DNA from: Amanita rubescens
Lineage: Eukaryota; Basidiomycota; Agaricomycetes; Agaricales; Amanitaceae
Assembly: GCA_015039365.1 (NCBI GenBank)
Contig: WION01000164.1
Location: 1-64,000, forward strand
Length of the DNA stretch: 64,000 nt
Direction of reading: 5' to 3'
Shown: piece by piece, positions 1 to 11,599 of the stretch
Layout: each line of letters begins with the position of its first letter
Position numbering within the stretch: position 1 is the stretch's first letter
Program-made: the position numbers and the translations under genes
The notes under the pieces: model-generated
The model's database searches: none
Told to the model about the DNA's origin: nothing
The model's input: the letters and a program-made list of their open reading frames with translations, nothing else

Positions 1-933
1 TAACAGAATATTCTCCTGGAGAGAAGAGTCAACATTTCAACATGATGTATATCAGGTAGAACACATACCCCACGGAGGTCGCCATGAACTGTGCCTTCTG
101 AATGAATATATTCCACGCCTCGAGCAACTTCCAGTATCTTCCATGGAAGGTGAGCGTCGACAAAGAGCTGAGGGAAGAAAACTTACACGTTCTTCTACCT
201 CGGCTACAGATGGATTTGCTTTCTTGCGCCACTGGGCTAGATTGCCATTCATCATATAGGGCGAGACGAGGAAGAATTGTGGTGTCGTTCCATCTTCGAG
301 CTCATAGATTCCTAAAAATGGTAGCACGAACCTATGGGTTAGAGATCGCCACATCAGTGCCTCTCGACAAAAAGCCTATTGGAACAACGAAATCAACGCA
401 ATGACTCCATTATGGCAATAACATGAAGAACTGACAACGTTGTTATCAGACTTGTACAATAGTTTGAGCGCAACGACTGCGCCCTGTAGTTCGCCCTTGA
501 AAACGCGCCCAAAGCCACCACTACCGATATGGTCGCGCTTTTCTGGCATGCTGACTCCAGTCACGATCAAGGAGGGCGGTATGACAGGAATCCTTGATAT
601 GATTTTGAACATCAACCGTCTCGCTCGCCTCTTGATACCCATGGTTTCACCCAGATTTGGTAGGAGACCATCACGAAGCAGGTAAAGCATGAAATCCAAC
701 AGATTCTTGACATCTGAGTCCTGGCTCAGCTGTTCTGCGACGCTGACGTAGTCTTCGCTGGACAATAAGTTGCAAATAAGATAGATAGCCGATTCATTCA
801 CGACGGAATCAGGCAGGATGGATGCGAGCCGCGAGTTCTTCTTGAGTAGATTCTTACTGTTAAGTATAGAGAGCAGCGTTGGGAGGGCACTGTGGCAGCC
901 TTGATTTTGAAACTGCATCAGTATGCTGTTCAA
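1..933 (-). CDS. TKL-type protein kinase, 3' part beyond the left edge (copy A)
   Basis: This is a protein kinase gene read right to left that leaves the window at base 1. The first exon (933 to about 439) encodes an alpha-helical N-terminal region and then the glycine-rich loop I-G-S-G-G-F-G-R-V-F with the ATP-binding lysine in V-V-A-L-K-L-L. The next exon (377-187) gives the rest of the N-lobe and the hinge (F-F-L-V-S-P-Y-M-M-N-G-N-L). Around bases 60-120 the catalytic-loop start V-H-G-D-L-R-G is readable, followed after an intron by E-N-I-L-L at bases 1-20. Such kinases are expanded in Agaricomycetes and resemble tyrosine-kinase-like families; the substrate is unknown. One apparent intron near 168-186 would be only about 19 bases, too short for normal splicing, so local decay is possible. 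The start at 933 is the first in-frame ATG; an upstream exon cannot be excluded. Confidence 0.7.
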
Positions 934-1094
934 AATTCAAATGCCCCCATGTGAAGCTTGAAGCATGACGGGAAAAGACTGCAAGAATGATATTTGAGTG
1001 CTTGATCGTGTGAACTGAATGACAAGAAAAGCTAAAGGCACGCATAACATAGCGTGGCAGTGCACATGCCTAATATCCATTACAAAATGCTCGT

Positions 1095-1178
1095 CTGGGA
1101 ATATAAATGATATTTAATCCAATCGAGTAACCACTCTCTACTTGTAATCTCTCATCGGACTCACTCTTGCGACTCTTG
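1095..1178 (-). pseudogene. Detached 3' end and UTR of an Abp1-like gene
   Basis: This stretch is nearly identical to the end of the intact Abp1 gene and its downstream flank at about 17,725-17,800. It includes the last codons and the phrase 'atatttaatccaatcgagta' in the flank. The match stops at about 1,178, where unrelated sequence begins. It is therefore a duplicated tail without its gene body. Confidence 0.6.
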
Positions 1179-1301
1179 CAAACAACCGAACTATGACTTC
1201 TGAGTCAATGGCCAACATATCAATGCGGCGAAAGACTTTTTCCACGCCCTACGAAACATATGCTTAGCAATCTACAGAACCACAACATCCATGCACGACA
1301 G

Positions 1302-1643
1302 CTATGAGACACCCCCGCGAGAAACCTGGAGTCCTGCCCCATCGCGCCGCCCGCGCCCTTTAACGAGTTTAACCCGCCTTTCATTGGCGAATCCCCCGAT
1401 GTCCTTGCCATAATCTGGAAATACTTGGTGGTGCACGTTACCTGAACTACATGCAGCGATGATGTGCAGTAGATTCATTGGATCAAAATGCATAACATGC
1501 TCCAAGTCCGAGTTCCGGAATCGATATGTCGTGATCGAGATAACGGAAATAGTGGTAATCATAATAACCAGAGGCGCTGTTATGATTGCAAGTTTCAAAG
1601 GTGGAATTTGCCCCCACGTGAGGCCATCCACGTGTGTTATCAC
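1302..1643 (-). CDS. Fragment of a membrane protein, unknown family
   Basis: An open stretch of 113 residues has one clear hydrophobic segment near residues 17-39 (A-I-I-T-A-P-L-V-I-M-I-T-T-I-S-V). A hydrophilic tail follows, containing F-D-P-M-N-L-L-H-I-I-A-A-C-S-S-G. That layout, a last membrane helix followed by a D-P-x-x-L-x-x-I-A-A motif, resembles the C-terminal end of hypothetical membrane proteins I associate with Agaricomycetes, but I cannot name the family. No upstream exons with further helices are recognisable, because an Abp1 fragment abuts it. It is probably a relic tail inserted between two Abp1-derived pieces. Confidence 0.35.
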   Translation of the reverse strand: MITHVDGLTWGQIPPLKLAIITAPLVIMITTISVISITTYRFRNSDLEHVMHFDPMNLLHIIAACSSGNVHHQVFPDYGKDIGGFANERRVKLVKGRGRRDGAGLQVSRGGVS

Positions 1644-1645
1644 AC

Positions 1646-2330
1646 CTACATTGTGACCGTATAATGCCGCGGCGGTGGAGGAGGAGCTTCTTCCTCAACC
1701 GGAACATCCGCTTCTTCAACAAGTTCAACATAGTTGGCTTCAGGAACATCAGCATCCCAAAGCATAAGGGAAATATCCGCCGTACTTACACGGGAATAAC
1801 CCCGATTTGCCTCCAGGACCAATACCAGACCACCACCCATCTTGATATATTCCCCTTCGACCAGGTTCACAGCCTACAATCGCGCACTAAGCAAGAAAGC
1901 TATGATTTTACTTATCTACCTGGTACTCACCTCATAATCGTACTGAACAACAGCTACTATTCCTCGTCCTCCAGCGCCAATTGTATAATGTTCTGACCCC
2001 GGTTCTGGTTTTCGGACACTTAGCGCTGCCATTGGATTGAAAGTGAACATCGGGGATCACACTAGCATAATAATGACTTACGAGAGCACTAAAAGTGGGT
2101 CCCGCGATGGTGGGTAGCACTGAAGGACGACCCACAGCAGGCGGAGCACGCGGTAAAGGTGCAGAACGATATCCTTTATCCATGCACCCACAGCAGGCGG
2201 GGCAAGCGGTGAAGGTGCAAAACGATATCCTTTATCCCATGCATCTACAGGTGTCACTAGAGCTGTGGATGTAGAGGCCCACAATGAAGCAGCAGCAGTT
2301 GCCAGCTTCGCACTATCGAGCGCCATGATA
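1646..2330 (-). pseudogene. Abp1-derived fragment (Pro-rich linker and damaged first SH3)
   Basis: On the minus strand this matches the intact Abp1 gene at 18,200-19,770. It covers the linker T-P-V-D-A-W-D and the first SH3 region (M-N-L-V-E-G-E-Y-I, then L-V-L-V-L-E-A-N). The SH3 has lost the residues between E-Y-I and G-G, including the conserved Trp pair. About 51 bases are tandemly duplicated (about 2,130-2,185 and 2,186-2,243). The acidic and poly-proline exons present in the intact gene are missing. At about 2,330 it joins the C-lobe of a kinase relic in the same orientation, giving a chimeric reading frame. It is almost certainly non-functional as Abp1. Confidence 0.7.
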
Positions 2331-3095
2331 TCGTTCATTCTCGGTCGTTTTGACGCCGCCCTCATCCAGCAGGACTGAATCACGTTCCATGCCCTATCAC
2401 TCAAAGGTGGCTCATCTAACCGAGGTGGAAGTGTGCCTCGAGAGACGAGGGTCCAGATTTGTATCTCTTAGGTATACTATTGTAATGGATCTTGGCAATT
2501 CAGCAAGAGCATCAGCATGTTTATTACGACCTACTTCATAATAAAGACAACCAAATGCATAGATATCCGACATTTGCGTTCTGGCTGGAACGTCTTCGGA
2601 AGAGTCATTCTCATCCTCGGAGAAACCGAATAGCTCTGGGGCTGCAAAATTGAAGTGTAACGCTCCGGATCGGGTATTCGTAGCTTCAGATAGTCGGGTT
2701 AGTCCAAAGTCAGCGATTTGAACATGAAGCTTGTCATCTAACAGAATGTTCTCCTGGAGAAAAAAGTCAGCATTTCAACATGATATATTTCAGGTAGAAC
2801 ATATACCCCACGGAGGTCGCGCCTTCTGAATGGATATATTCCATGCCCTGGGCGACTTCCGGTATCTTCCATGGAAGGTTAGTGTCGACAAAGGGCTGAG
2901 GCAAGTAAACTTACACGTTCTTCTACCTCGGCTACAGATGGATTTGCTTTCTTGCGCCAGGGCTAGATTGCCATTCATCATATTCTTGATATCTAAGTCC
3001 TGGCTCAGCTGTTCTGCGACGTACTGACGTAGTCTTCGCTGGATAATAACTTGCCAATAAGATTGATAGCTGATGCGTTCACGAATGGGTCACGA
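2331..3095 (-). pseudogene. Kinase relic (copy B), N-lobe deleted, fused to Abp1 fragment
   Basis: This is a second copy of the left-edge kinase. On the minus strand, 3,095-2,990 matches the helical N-terminal region, then jumps straight to the hinge region (M-M-N-G-N-L-A). Roughly 450 bases with the ATP-binding lobe are missing. A two-base deletion after N-G-N-L-A shifts the frame. The C-lobe is still readable: Q-I-A-D-F-G-L-T-R-L (the DFG motif), then A-P-E-L-F-G and W-N-V-I-Q-S-C-W. It runs without a stop into Abp1-derived sequence at about 2,330. Without the glycine loop and lysine it cannot be an active kinase. Confidence 0.75.
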
Positions 3096-3348
3096 GTGGG
3101 CCAGGATGTCGGGGTGTATGTTTATCGTGGCCAACGACGACGTGGGGTAGATAGGGAGGAGAGTGGAATGAAGTTGGTCCCGGAGAGATTTGTCTTTGTG
3201 TGTGAGTAGTTGGTGTTCATGCTGCGGAAGGAGATGCGGGAGCTAGATCATCGCCGTCGTTAAGTAGAGGGAGCCGAAGGCCGTTCAGCTCAGTTGATCC
3301 GCGGAGTGATTGTGATAATGAAGTACGGCTGATCCCAAGGCAGGTTCG

Positions 3349-4575
3349 TCATTTGAACGACATGGATATTCGTACCATTGTCGGCGGCACGTCCTCGCGT
3401 CTCATAGATATCAACCTCGACTCTTCACTCCGTGTTTCCAAGAGGCCAGATATCGCGGTCATAACCTCATCACCATCATCTCGGCCCTGGAGACATGACA
3501 CCTCCAATTCCCGTAGGTTAGGCAGGCAAACGCCATCATTCATCCGCGTAATATGCTCTACAAGGAAAGAGCCATGTTCAGATTCCGTCGTCTTGATGCA
3601 GAGCACCTCGACGCTCGAAAGTAACTTCATAAGACGGGGCAACAGTTGACATACGTAGTTGTGCAGTGTCAATCGGCGAATGCGGCATGACGAATGACGG
3701 ATAAAAAATGATAGTTCTTCAGTAAAGACAAGGGAATAATGTTGCTCCTGAAACCCTGGACGCCAATCCACCCAAAGATGTTCCAGTAAAGGTGCTTCGA
3801 TCTGTGTCAGGATTTCACGACGATATATTGGGACCGCAAGCAACCGGAGAGACGCAAGCCGGATAGGGCACTGGTCGTGATCATCGTTCCTGACCCGGGC
3901 GCGAACTTTGCCCAGGCGTAGCTCCTCGATGTTTTGTAACTGTGGTAAAATTGTTTCCAGCCTTTTACCCCGATATCTCGATATCTTGAGTTTGGTCAAC
4001 TGCGACCAAGGAAACACCCATCCTCCGATCCATTTGAGAAGGTCAAGTTCGGTAAGGCGCGGCGCGGCGGTAAACGGGTGGTACAACCCGAAATTCGAGT
4101 CCGCACAGAGCCTCAGCGACTTGATGATTGGCATTTTACATCTGAGAAGATCAAGTAAGAGAGATTCGTGGCGTAGTGTCAGATCCGCCCTTCCCCATCT
4201 TTCAGAACAAGAAAGCAACAGTTTCCACGTCGTCCTCGGAAAACTTTCGAACGACCCCCCGTATGTACTTTGAACGGTTATGGTGAGTGGTAACCGCTCG
4301 GATCGTTCAAGGTACAAGAGTGTACGCCGACTCATTTCGTGGAGGCGATCCACGTCGACAATGTCGCTGAAATGATACCGTAGGGAAAGAGAGGTCCATA
4401 GATGTGGGTATGATAAAAATACCTCTCTCCAGTGTTTGCAAACTTGTCCTACAGCCCACGGGAATTCCCCAAAACATGAGCTATTATTCAGAACATGGAG
4501 AGAGATAGGTTTATAGCAGAGGAGTTGAAATATTTCGCAGAAAATTTCGGAGGGTATTTTCGAGTGTCCATTCAT
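3349..4575 (-). CDS. F-box protein, single exon
   Basis: This 408-residue open frame starts with an F-box-like domain: I-P-S-E-I-F-C-E-I-F-Q-L-L, then V-C-K-H-W-R-E-V-F-L-S-Y-P-H-L-W-T. Leucine-rich, repeat-like segments follow (for example L-R-L-C-A-D-S-N-F and I-E-E-L-R-L-G-K). F-box proteins of this layout normally bring substrates to SCF ubiquitin ligases; basidiomycete genomes hold large numbers of them and the targets are unknown. The frame is complete from ATG to stop with no intron needed. It is divergent from the first dioxygenase-like gene, with about 325 bp between the two starts. Confidence 0.85.
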   Translation of the reverse strand: MNGHSKIPSEIFCEIFQLLCYKPISLHVLNNSSCFGEFPWAVGQVCKHWREVFLSYPHLWTSLSLRYHFSDIVDVDRLHEMSRRTLLYLERSERLPLTITVQSTYGGSFESFPRTTWKLLLSCSERWGRADLTLRHESLLLDLLRCKMPIIKSLRLCADSNFGLYHPFTAAPRLTELDLLKWIGGWVFPWSQLTKLKISRYRGKRLETILPQLQNIEELRLGKVRARVRNDDHDQCPIRLASLRLLAVPIYRREILTQIEAPLLEHLWVDWRPGFQEQHYSLVFTEELSFFIRHSSCRIRRLTLHNYVCQLLPRLMKLLSSVEVLCIKTTESEHGSFLVEHITRMNDGVCLPNLRELEVSCLQGRDDGDEVMTAISGLLETRSEESRLISMRREDVPPTMVRISMSFK

Positions 4576-4900
4576 GATCGATCAATCGATCAGATCTTCA
4601 GATCTAGAGCAATTGAGACTCCGATTTTGAGCTCGAGTGTATAAAGGTGCTTCAAACGATTCTACTGTATAATGAGTGCATATCCTAACACTAAGGCCTC
4701 GCCCAGCATGTAAGATCAAGCCATGTTTGGGTCAGCCTTTTGAATCTCTGGCTGAATATGGGGTCGCCACGCTGACTCGGAACAGTAGTGCGTTTACTAA
4801 CACCATGGCCACCATCATTGATCGCTAATTCGCGTCGCGCTAATTTTCAACTACCGCCGCACGCGTCACGGTCTTTATTCTTACATCTTTGACTACTACA
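4576..4900. promoter_or_regulatory. Divergent intergenic region
   Basis: The 325 bp between the F-box start (left) and the first 2OG gene start (right) must hold both promoters. 'gtgtataaagg' at about 4,637 is TATA-like. I see no other motif that I can defend. Confidence 0.3.
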
Positions 4901-7900
4901 ATGACCTCAAGCGCGAGCAAGGCTGTCCCGGCAGCAGCAGGGGGGCACTTATGTGTACGTACAGCGCTTGACCTGATAGAAACCATTAAAATATAATGTT
5001 TTTAGGAGGATCTTGAAATAGCCTTGCAAGAGAAAAAAATGGGGGAGTCAGGATCATACAGATACTCATCTCTTTTGCCTTTCGCACCTTACCCTTGCTT
5101 AAACATCGAGGGCCTTGGATGTATTGGATTGCCTCTGTCTGAAACTGAAGCAAAAAGGGTAATAGCATGCGCATCTCAGGCGCCCCATGGTCGAGGTAAC
5201 CAGACCAGCAAGAAAGTACGAGATACTTGGGAAATCAATCCGGCGCGCGTCAAATTCGAAAATCCGAATTGGCTTACCTATGTACAAGATATGGCCGTTC
5301 AGACCGTGTCGCCCGCTCTCGGTTTGAAAAAACTTGACACTCCACCGCGGTGCGAGTTATATAAACTTTTAATTTACGGGACTGGTTCATGGTGCGGCAC
5401 CTCGTCTCTCTAATGGCTTATTGACTGATATCTCGGTAGCCTCCCTCCGCATAAAGAGTTCGTTTTAACATATATATCTAGCAAATTTTATTCTTATGAC
5501 GTTCGGATATAGAACCAAAAAAGCGGACGGCATTTTCGCAACCATGATCATTTTCTTACCGTCTCGATACACTGGCGGGGAGATTCACCTTACTCATGCT
5601 TCGAAAACACAGGTCATTGATTTCTCTGCATCCTCTTTGACGAGTACTGCCGTCCTTGCCTGGTACACCGACGTACTACATGAAGTGAAACCAGTAACCT
5701 CCGGCTATCAACTTGCGCTCTCCTATAACCTCATACACACGTCATCACGCATGCCGGTGCCAATGGCTCCAGCTGACGATGGTCCATGCGGAGAGCTCAG
5801 GCAACTGCTGGATAAATGGGAGAAGGGAAGATACGAGAAACCGAAAGACTGCGATTACATCGCGTATCTCCTAAAACACCAGTATGACGCCGGGGATTTC
5901 AGTCGTGGGGTATCCTGCTTGAAGGGACAGGATGAAGAAAGAGTTGCACTTGTTCGTGCAGCCGCAGAAGGACTGGGCTTCGTGATCCTCCTTGCTAACA
6001 TGGAGTATCATGTTTCAGGAGGCTTGGATGATTGCGACTACGGTTGGTCAAAGCGTCGGCCTATATGCGCATACGACCCCGTATACTCTAGATTTGGCGA
6101 TTTTGGCGATGGGGAGGTAGACGATTTTGATAATGAGTTCATAGACGTCACCCTCTCGAATATCGTCGACTTGGACGGGAATGTAGTGCTTGGCCCTAAG
6201 CGCTCCATGGAGATTGGTGAAGACCTCTTTCTCCCGAGGCATGCTCTGGATGGCGCGAGTCCCGATCACTCAATGGAGAGTGGTTATTCCAGTTATGTTA
6301 GTCCAAGTGTCAGATAATGTCGTATGTTTTTACTCACGTTGTGGTTGCGCAGGAGGGAACCGCAGTGGCCTACTGTACGTGGCCTATTCATGTTAATGTC
6401 GTCTAATACTAACACGCGTGTAGCGTACCGTCGCTCTGTTTTCGTACTGATATTGTCAGACAAGCTCCCTGGTATTCTACTGAGGAATGGTGGAATAGAA
6501 TACGTGATGAAGCTATTCAAGGACTCGCTTTCCGTGGATGCGCCTACGAAAAACCATAAAGAGCTGGCAAAGCAGATTATTAGTAACCTTTACTACAACG
6601 CAGGCAATGACAAGGTCCCAATTACGAAAGCCATGTTTAATTTTGCCTACAAATTGAAAGACGTTGAGATATGGCAACAAGTATTCAAAAGTTGGGGCAA
6701 TATTGAAGCGCAGGGTGAAAATGGACTACTTCGAGCGTGGCGTGTTTTCAAATTTGATCAAACTTGCCCAGGGTACGTTCTTGGTGTTCGATGTTCGTTT
6801 CCTACTAACATCATTAATATCTAGCATTGAGGACTTATTGCGTAACAGAGGCTTAACTGATAAGCTCACCTCTATCAATACTATCCGTCAAGCAGCCTCA
6901 GAATCGAATGAGAAAGATGCTATCCAAAAATGGTGCTCGAATCAGGTTTCGATCGCTCTGACATCCTATGTTTCTCCTAACGTCAAGGACGCACCATTCC
7001 TTGCCTCCATGGCCGGCGAGAACGGAATTCAAAGCATCCGGTCATTGTATGTTTCATATTGAACTGTTTCAAAAGTCGACGTCCCTGATTTACCTCTTCA
7101 GGCCCATTGAAAAATTTGTTCCTGAAAAGGCATTTCAGTTTTTAACCCTGCTTCTCATGGACCTTGTTTCGATGCGGACTGTTGTTCTACAAAAAACTGC
7201 AGCGCGTTGCGCAAGGAGCAAAGATCCGCAATCTGAAGCAGCTCGTACACTGGATGAGTTTATTAGGAGCTGTCTCGATTGTGCCGGAAAACAATGGGAT
7301 GTGGTGGCATCGGGTCCACTGACGGTTGGCTGGAATACCTCGTTCTATCCTAACCAAAGGCAATGCATTCTCGACATCGTCGAATTATGTCTTCTTACTC
7401 GCCAAATGGATAAATGCACCACTTTCCTCGACAAAGTATGGAACGTGGCAGGCGAAGTGGTGGATAAGTTTGAAAAAACCTATACGCCGCTTGTACCTGA
7501 GCTCTGCAAACTCCTGCAGAAGACAAGCACCGACATTTGTTCTCCGCCATTTATCGATTTCTTCCGCTTGTTGATCTCCCACTACCTGTGTTACGTGCTT
7601 GGTACAAAGGGACAAAATGTACAACCGGCACGCAAAATCGGTTGCGGTTGCGCTGACTGTCAAGAATTGGACCGCTTTATAGTTGGAAAGGAGTCGACGC
7701 ATACTTTCCGTTTCGTCCAAAAGAGAAGAAGCCACTTGGAGCAACAGATGAATAGCGCTCGAGACCTCGTGACACACGAAACGGAACGCTGTGGAAGTCC
7801 CTATAGCCTGGTGGTCAAGAAAACGAATATGTGGGAATACCGGATCAAAGCCGTTAACACCATGTTTGGCGCGATTGGCGCGAAAAATGTCGAGAAGATC

Positions 7901-8101
7901 ATGGGAAATCGATATGGCGACGTTTGCGCGGCCATAAGGGGTCAGGGTCCCTTCCGCTTGGACAAGACGGTAGTTCAGCGGCAGGATGTACCCGGCCCTG
8001 TAGCATCAACGTCAACCGTCAAACCGTCGAAACCGACTACTTCGGTGATTGGGGGAAAAAGGAAACGTGAAACCGAGGTCATTACTGTTATGGATGACTG
8101 A
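4901..8101 (+). CDS. 2OG-Fe(II) dioxygenase-like protein, tandem copy 1 (active site altered)
   Basis: Exons by splice signals and paralog comparison: 4901-4954, 5006-5391, 5440-5457, 5513-6296, 6353-6374, 6424-6772, 6825-7046, 7102-8101. The N-terminal half has a prolyl-4-hydroxylase-like core: F-A-T-M-I-I-F-L-P-S, G-G-E-I-H-L-T-H, then W-Y-T-D-V-L-H-E-V and S-G-Y. The long helical C-terminal half is a family-specific region of unknown role and contains a Cys cluster (I-G-C-G-C-A-D-C). The 18-base third exon carries the iron-binding H-x-D motif in copies 2-4, but here it reads H-K-E. The 2OG-binding Arg (G-Y-R in the others) is Gln (G-Y-Q). The donor of exon 2 (gtgcgg) is weak. The gene is open, but iron and cosubstrate binding are doubtful. 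The substrate is unknown. Confidence 0.75.
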
Positions 8102-8359
8102 TGGAAAAGTCTATCTACAGAGTTCTGAGTTGTTTCTTCGCATTTTGGGCCTCTCGGAAAAGTTATCTTGCGTATGATACTGTACTGTCGGACTAGTGAT
8201 ATAAGACCAAGTTTCCTTTCCCTCGACTGCGATCGTCCGCGGTGGTTACCGGGTACATCTTAAGAAGCCGCTGTTGATTGTTACCCACACTAATTAGTAA
8301 TTCTCAACTGACGCGACTTGGACGCGACGTGCCACGGTTTCTTATCTTCGGCGACTACG

Positions 8360-11300
8360 ATGGCCTCGAATGACTCTGAGTCTGATGTTATAGAGCTCAC
8401 TTCTGAGGACGAAGACGACACCCGGATGATCCGGCAAGGACCAAAAAAATATTATGATTCGGAAGACGAAGGTTATTTAGTATGCGTACGTACAGCGGTC
8501 ATTGCGCGGGTTTTTTTGAGAAGCTGAATACTGCATTTTTTTTTAGAAACGACTTGAACTAGCCTTGCAAGAGGACAAACTGGAGCTGCCGGGCTCATAT
8601 GCACACTCGTCCCTTTTACCTATTGCACCGTACCCCTGCTTGAACATCGAGAGCCTTGGAAAAGTTGGTTTACCCCTTACTGAGACTGATGCAAAAAGGG
8701 TAATTGCATGCGCATCTCAGGCGCCCTTTGGTCAAGGTAACCAGACCATAGTTAACAAGCACGTACGGGATACTTGGGAAATCGAACCTGCGCGTGTTAA
8801 ATTTGAAAATCCGAACTGGCACACCTATGTACAAGACTTAGCTACTCAGACCGTGTGTCCCGCTCTCGGCGTTAAAAATTACGATACCCCACCGCAGTGC
8901 CAGTTTTATAAACTGTTGATTTACGAGACTGGTTCACGGTGAGAGTCGAGACTTATCTTCTCTTGAATAGTTTGTTGGCTGACGACCTTGTGCTAGCTTC
9001 CTTCCGCATAGAGAGTTCGTCTTAAGACATATCTCTAGCGGTTTTCTTTCTAACGACTTTTGGATGTAGCACTCAAAAGGAGGACAACATGTTTGCAACA
9101 ATGATTGTGCTCCTACCTTCGGAGTATACTGGTGGGGAGATTCACGTTACCCATGCGTCAAAGACACAGATCATCGACTTCTCCGCATCATCTTCGGCAA
9201 ATACGGCTGTCCTCGCTTGGTACACCGACGTATTGCATGAGGTGAAGCCGGTTACCTCAGGGTATCGACTTGCACTCTCTTATAACCTCATCCACACATC
9301 ATCACGCGTGCCATTGCCAATGGCTCCGACTGACGATGGTCCATGCGGGAAGCTTAGAAAAGTGCTGCGCAATTGGAAGATGGGAAAATATGAGGAATCG
9401 GAAGAATCGGAAGAATGTGGCTACATCGCGTATCTTCTGAAACACAAATACAGCGAGGTGGATTTCAGACGTGGGGTATCCTGCTTGAAGGGAGAGGACG
9501 AGGAGAGGGTTGCGCTCGTTCGTGCAGCAGCAGAAGGACTAGAGTTTCTGATCCTCCTCGCAAACATGGAATATCATTTCCATGGATGGTCAGAAGATGA
9601 CGACGACCGGAGACACGGATACAGCATGCATGGCTTTGATGAAGTGGACGTATCCATTTCCCTCTCGAAGATGATTGACTTGGATGGGAAAATCGTTTTT
9701 GGATCTGGCAAACGCTCTGTTAATATTGATAAAGGTTGCTTTCTCCCGAGAGATGCTCTCGATGACGAGAGGCCCGATACCTCAGACGAGAGTGGCTTCA
9801 CCGGTAATGTTAGTCTAAGTGTCCGATAACCGTCTATGTTTTCACTCACGTTGGGGTTGCGCAGGAGGGTGCCACGGTCGAATACTGTGCGTCGCATGCT
9901 CTTCTGAACATTGGCTGATACTGACACGCGTGCAGGGTACCATCGCTCTGTTTTTGTATTGATGTTGCCAGATCAACTCCCTCGTATTCTGATACGGAAT
10001 GGGGGAATAGGACACGTAATGAAACAATTCAAGGAGTCACTTTCAGAGAATACACCTACGGTAGAAGATAGGACTCTGGCAAAGCAGATTATTAGCAACC
10101 TTCACTACGCAGACGACAACAAGGTCTCAGTCATAAAGACCATGTTTGATTATGCCTACAAATGGAAGGACATTGAGATGTGGCAAGACCTGATTATGCT
10201 TAGCGGTGGCAAGGTGCAGGGTGAAAACGGGCTTGTTCAAGCGTGGGGTGTCTTTAAATTTGATCAAACTCGTGCAAGGTATATGCTTGGGGTTTGATGT
10301 ACATTCTTTGCTGACATCGTCAATATCCAGCGTTGAGGGGTTGTTGCGGCAGAAATGCTTGCCTGACAAGTTCACATTCATCAATGCCATTCGTCAAGCC
10401 ACATCGGAATCTGATGAGAAGGATATTGTTCAAAAATGGTGCTCGAATCAGGTTTCAGCCGCTCTGAAATCCTATGTTTCTCCCGATCTCAGCGACGTAC
10501 CATTCCTCGTCTCCAGGGCCTGCAAGAAGGGAATTCAGGGCATCTACGAAATGTATGTTGGCTATTGAAAAGCGGCGTCTCCTGACGTATCATGTTCCTA
10601 CCCAGACCCATCAAAAAGATTGTTCCTGATAAGGCATTCCAGTTTTTGACAGAGCTTATCAGGGTTCTTCATCCGCAGCAGGCAGCTGTACTAGAGAAGA
10701 CTATGGCCCGTTATTCAGGAAACAAGGACCCACAATCTGAGGCATCTCGCATGCTGGATGAGTTCATTAGCAATTGCATTGACTGTGCCGGAAGACAATG
10801 GAATACAGTGATCGCAGAACCAAAAACCACTAATTGGTACGATCAGACGCAAGTAAACTATAGTAATCAACAAAGGGTGCAAGTCGTGCTCAAGATCGTC
10901 AAATTATGTCTTCTTACCCACCAAATGGATACGTGCCGCACTTTTCTTGACCGGGTATGGAACGTGTCAGGTGTTGTGGTGGACAAATTCAATAAGATCT
11001 ACGTGCCACTCGTACCTGAGCTCTGCAAACTCCTGCAGAAGACAAACACCGACGTTTGTGCCCCGCCGTTCATCGATTTCTTGCGCCTGTTGATCTCCAA
11101 CTACCTGGGTTACGTGCTTGGTGGGAAGGGGCAAATTATACAACCGGTTTTACGCAAAATTGGTTGCGGTTGCGGAGACTGTCAGGAACTGGACCGCTTT
11201 TTAGCTGGAACGCGATCGCAACATATTTTTTGTATCGCGCAAGCGAGAAGAAGCCACTTGGAGGATCGGATGTATAGCGCTCAAGACCTCGTGAGACATG

Positions 11301-11599
11301 AAACGCACCGTGTTGGAAGTCCCCATAGTCTGGTGGTCACGAAAGATCCAGCAATCGTTGCCATAAGTACCTGGGAGCACCGGATTCAAGTCGCAAACAA
11401 GATGTTAGAGGCGATTGGCAGGGAAAATGTTGAAAAAATTATGGGGGATCGATATGTCGACGTTTGCAAGGCCATGAAGGGCAAGGCTGCATTCGATTTG
11501 GACGAGATGGTAGTTCAACAGCATGAACAGAATGCGCCTGGCCCTTCAACTGCCAAACCGACAACTTCGGTGATAGGGGGGAAGAGGAAACGAGGCTGA
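8360..11599 (+). CDS. 2OG-Fe(II) dioxygenase-like protein, tandem copy 2
   Basis: Exons: 8360-8485, 8547-8938, 8997-9014, 9070-9808, 9865-9886, 9936-10278, 10331-10552, 10606-11599. All join in frame. The 18-base exon 8997-9014 supplies F-L-P-H-R-D, the H-x-D iron ligands. The distal His lies in V-L-H-E-V and the 2OG Arg in S-G-Y-R. A second small exon of 22 bases (9865-9886) is also shared by all copies. The C-terminal half includes I-G-C-G-C-G-D-C, which could bind a metal. The start at 8360 (M-A-S-N-D) is preferred to an in-frame ATG at 8318 because the other copies start at the equivalent place. The N-terminus is acidic (S-E-D-E-D-D). This looks like the most intact copy along with copy 3. 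Confidence 0.82.
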
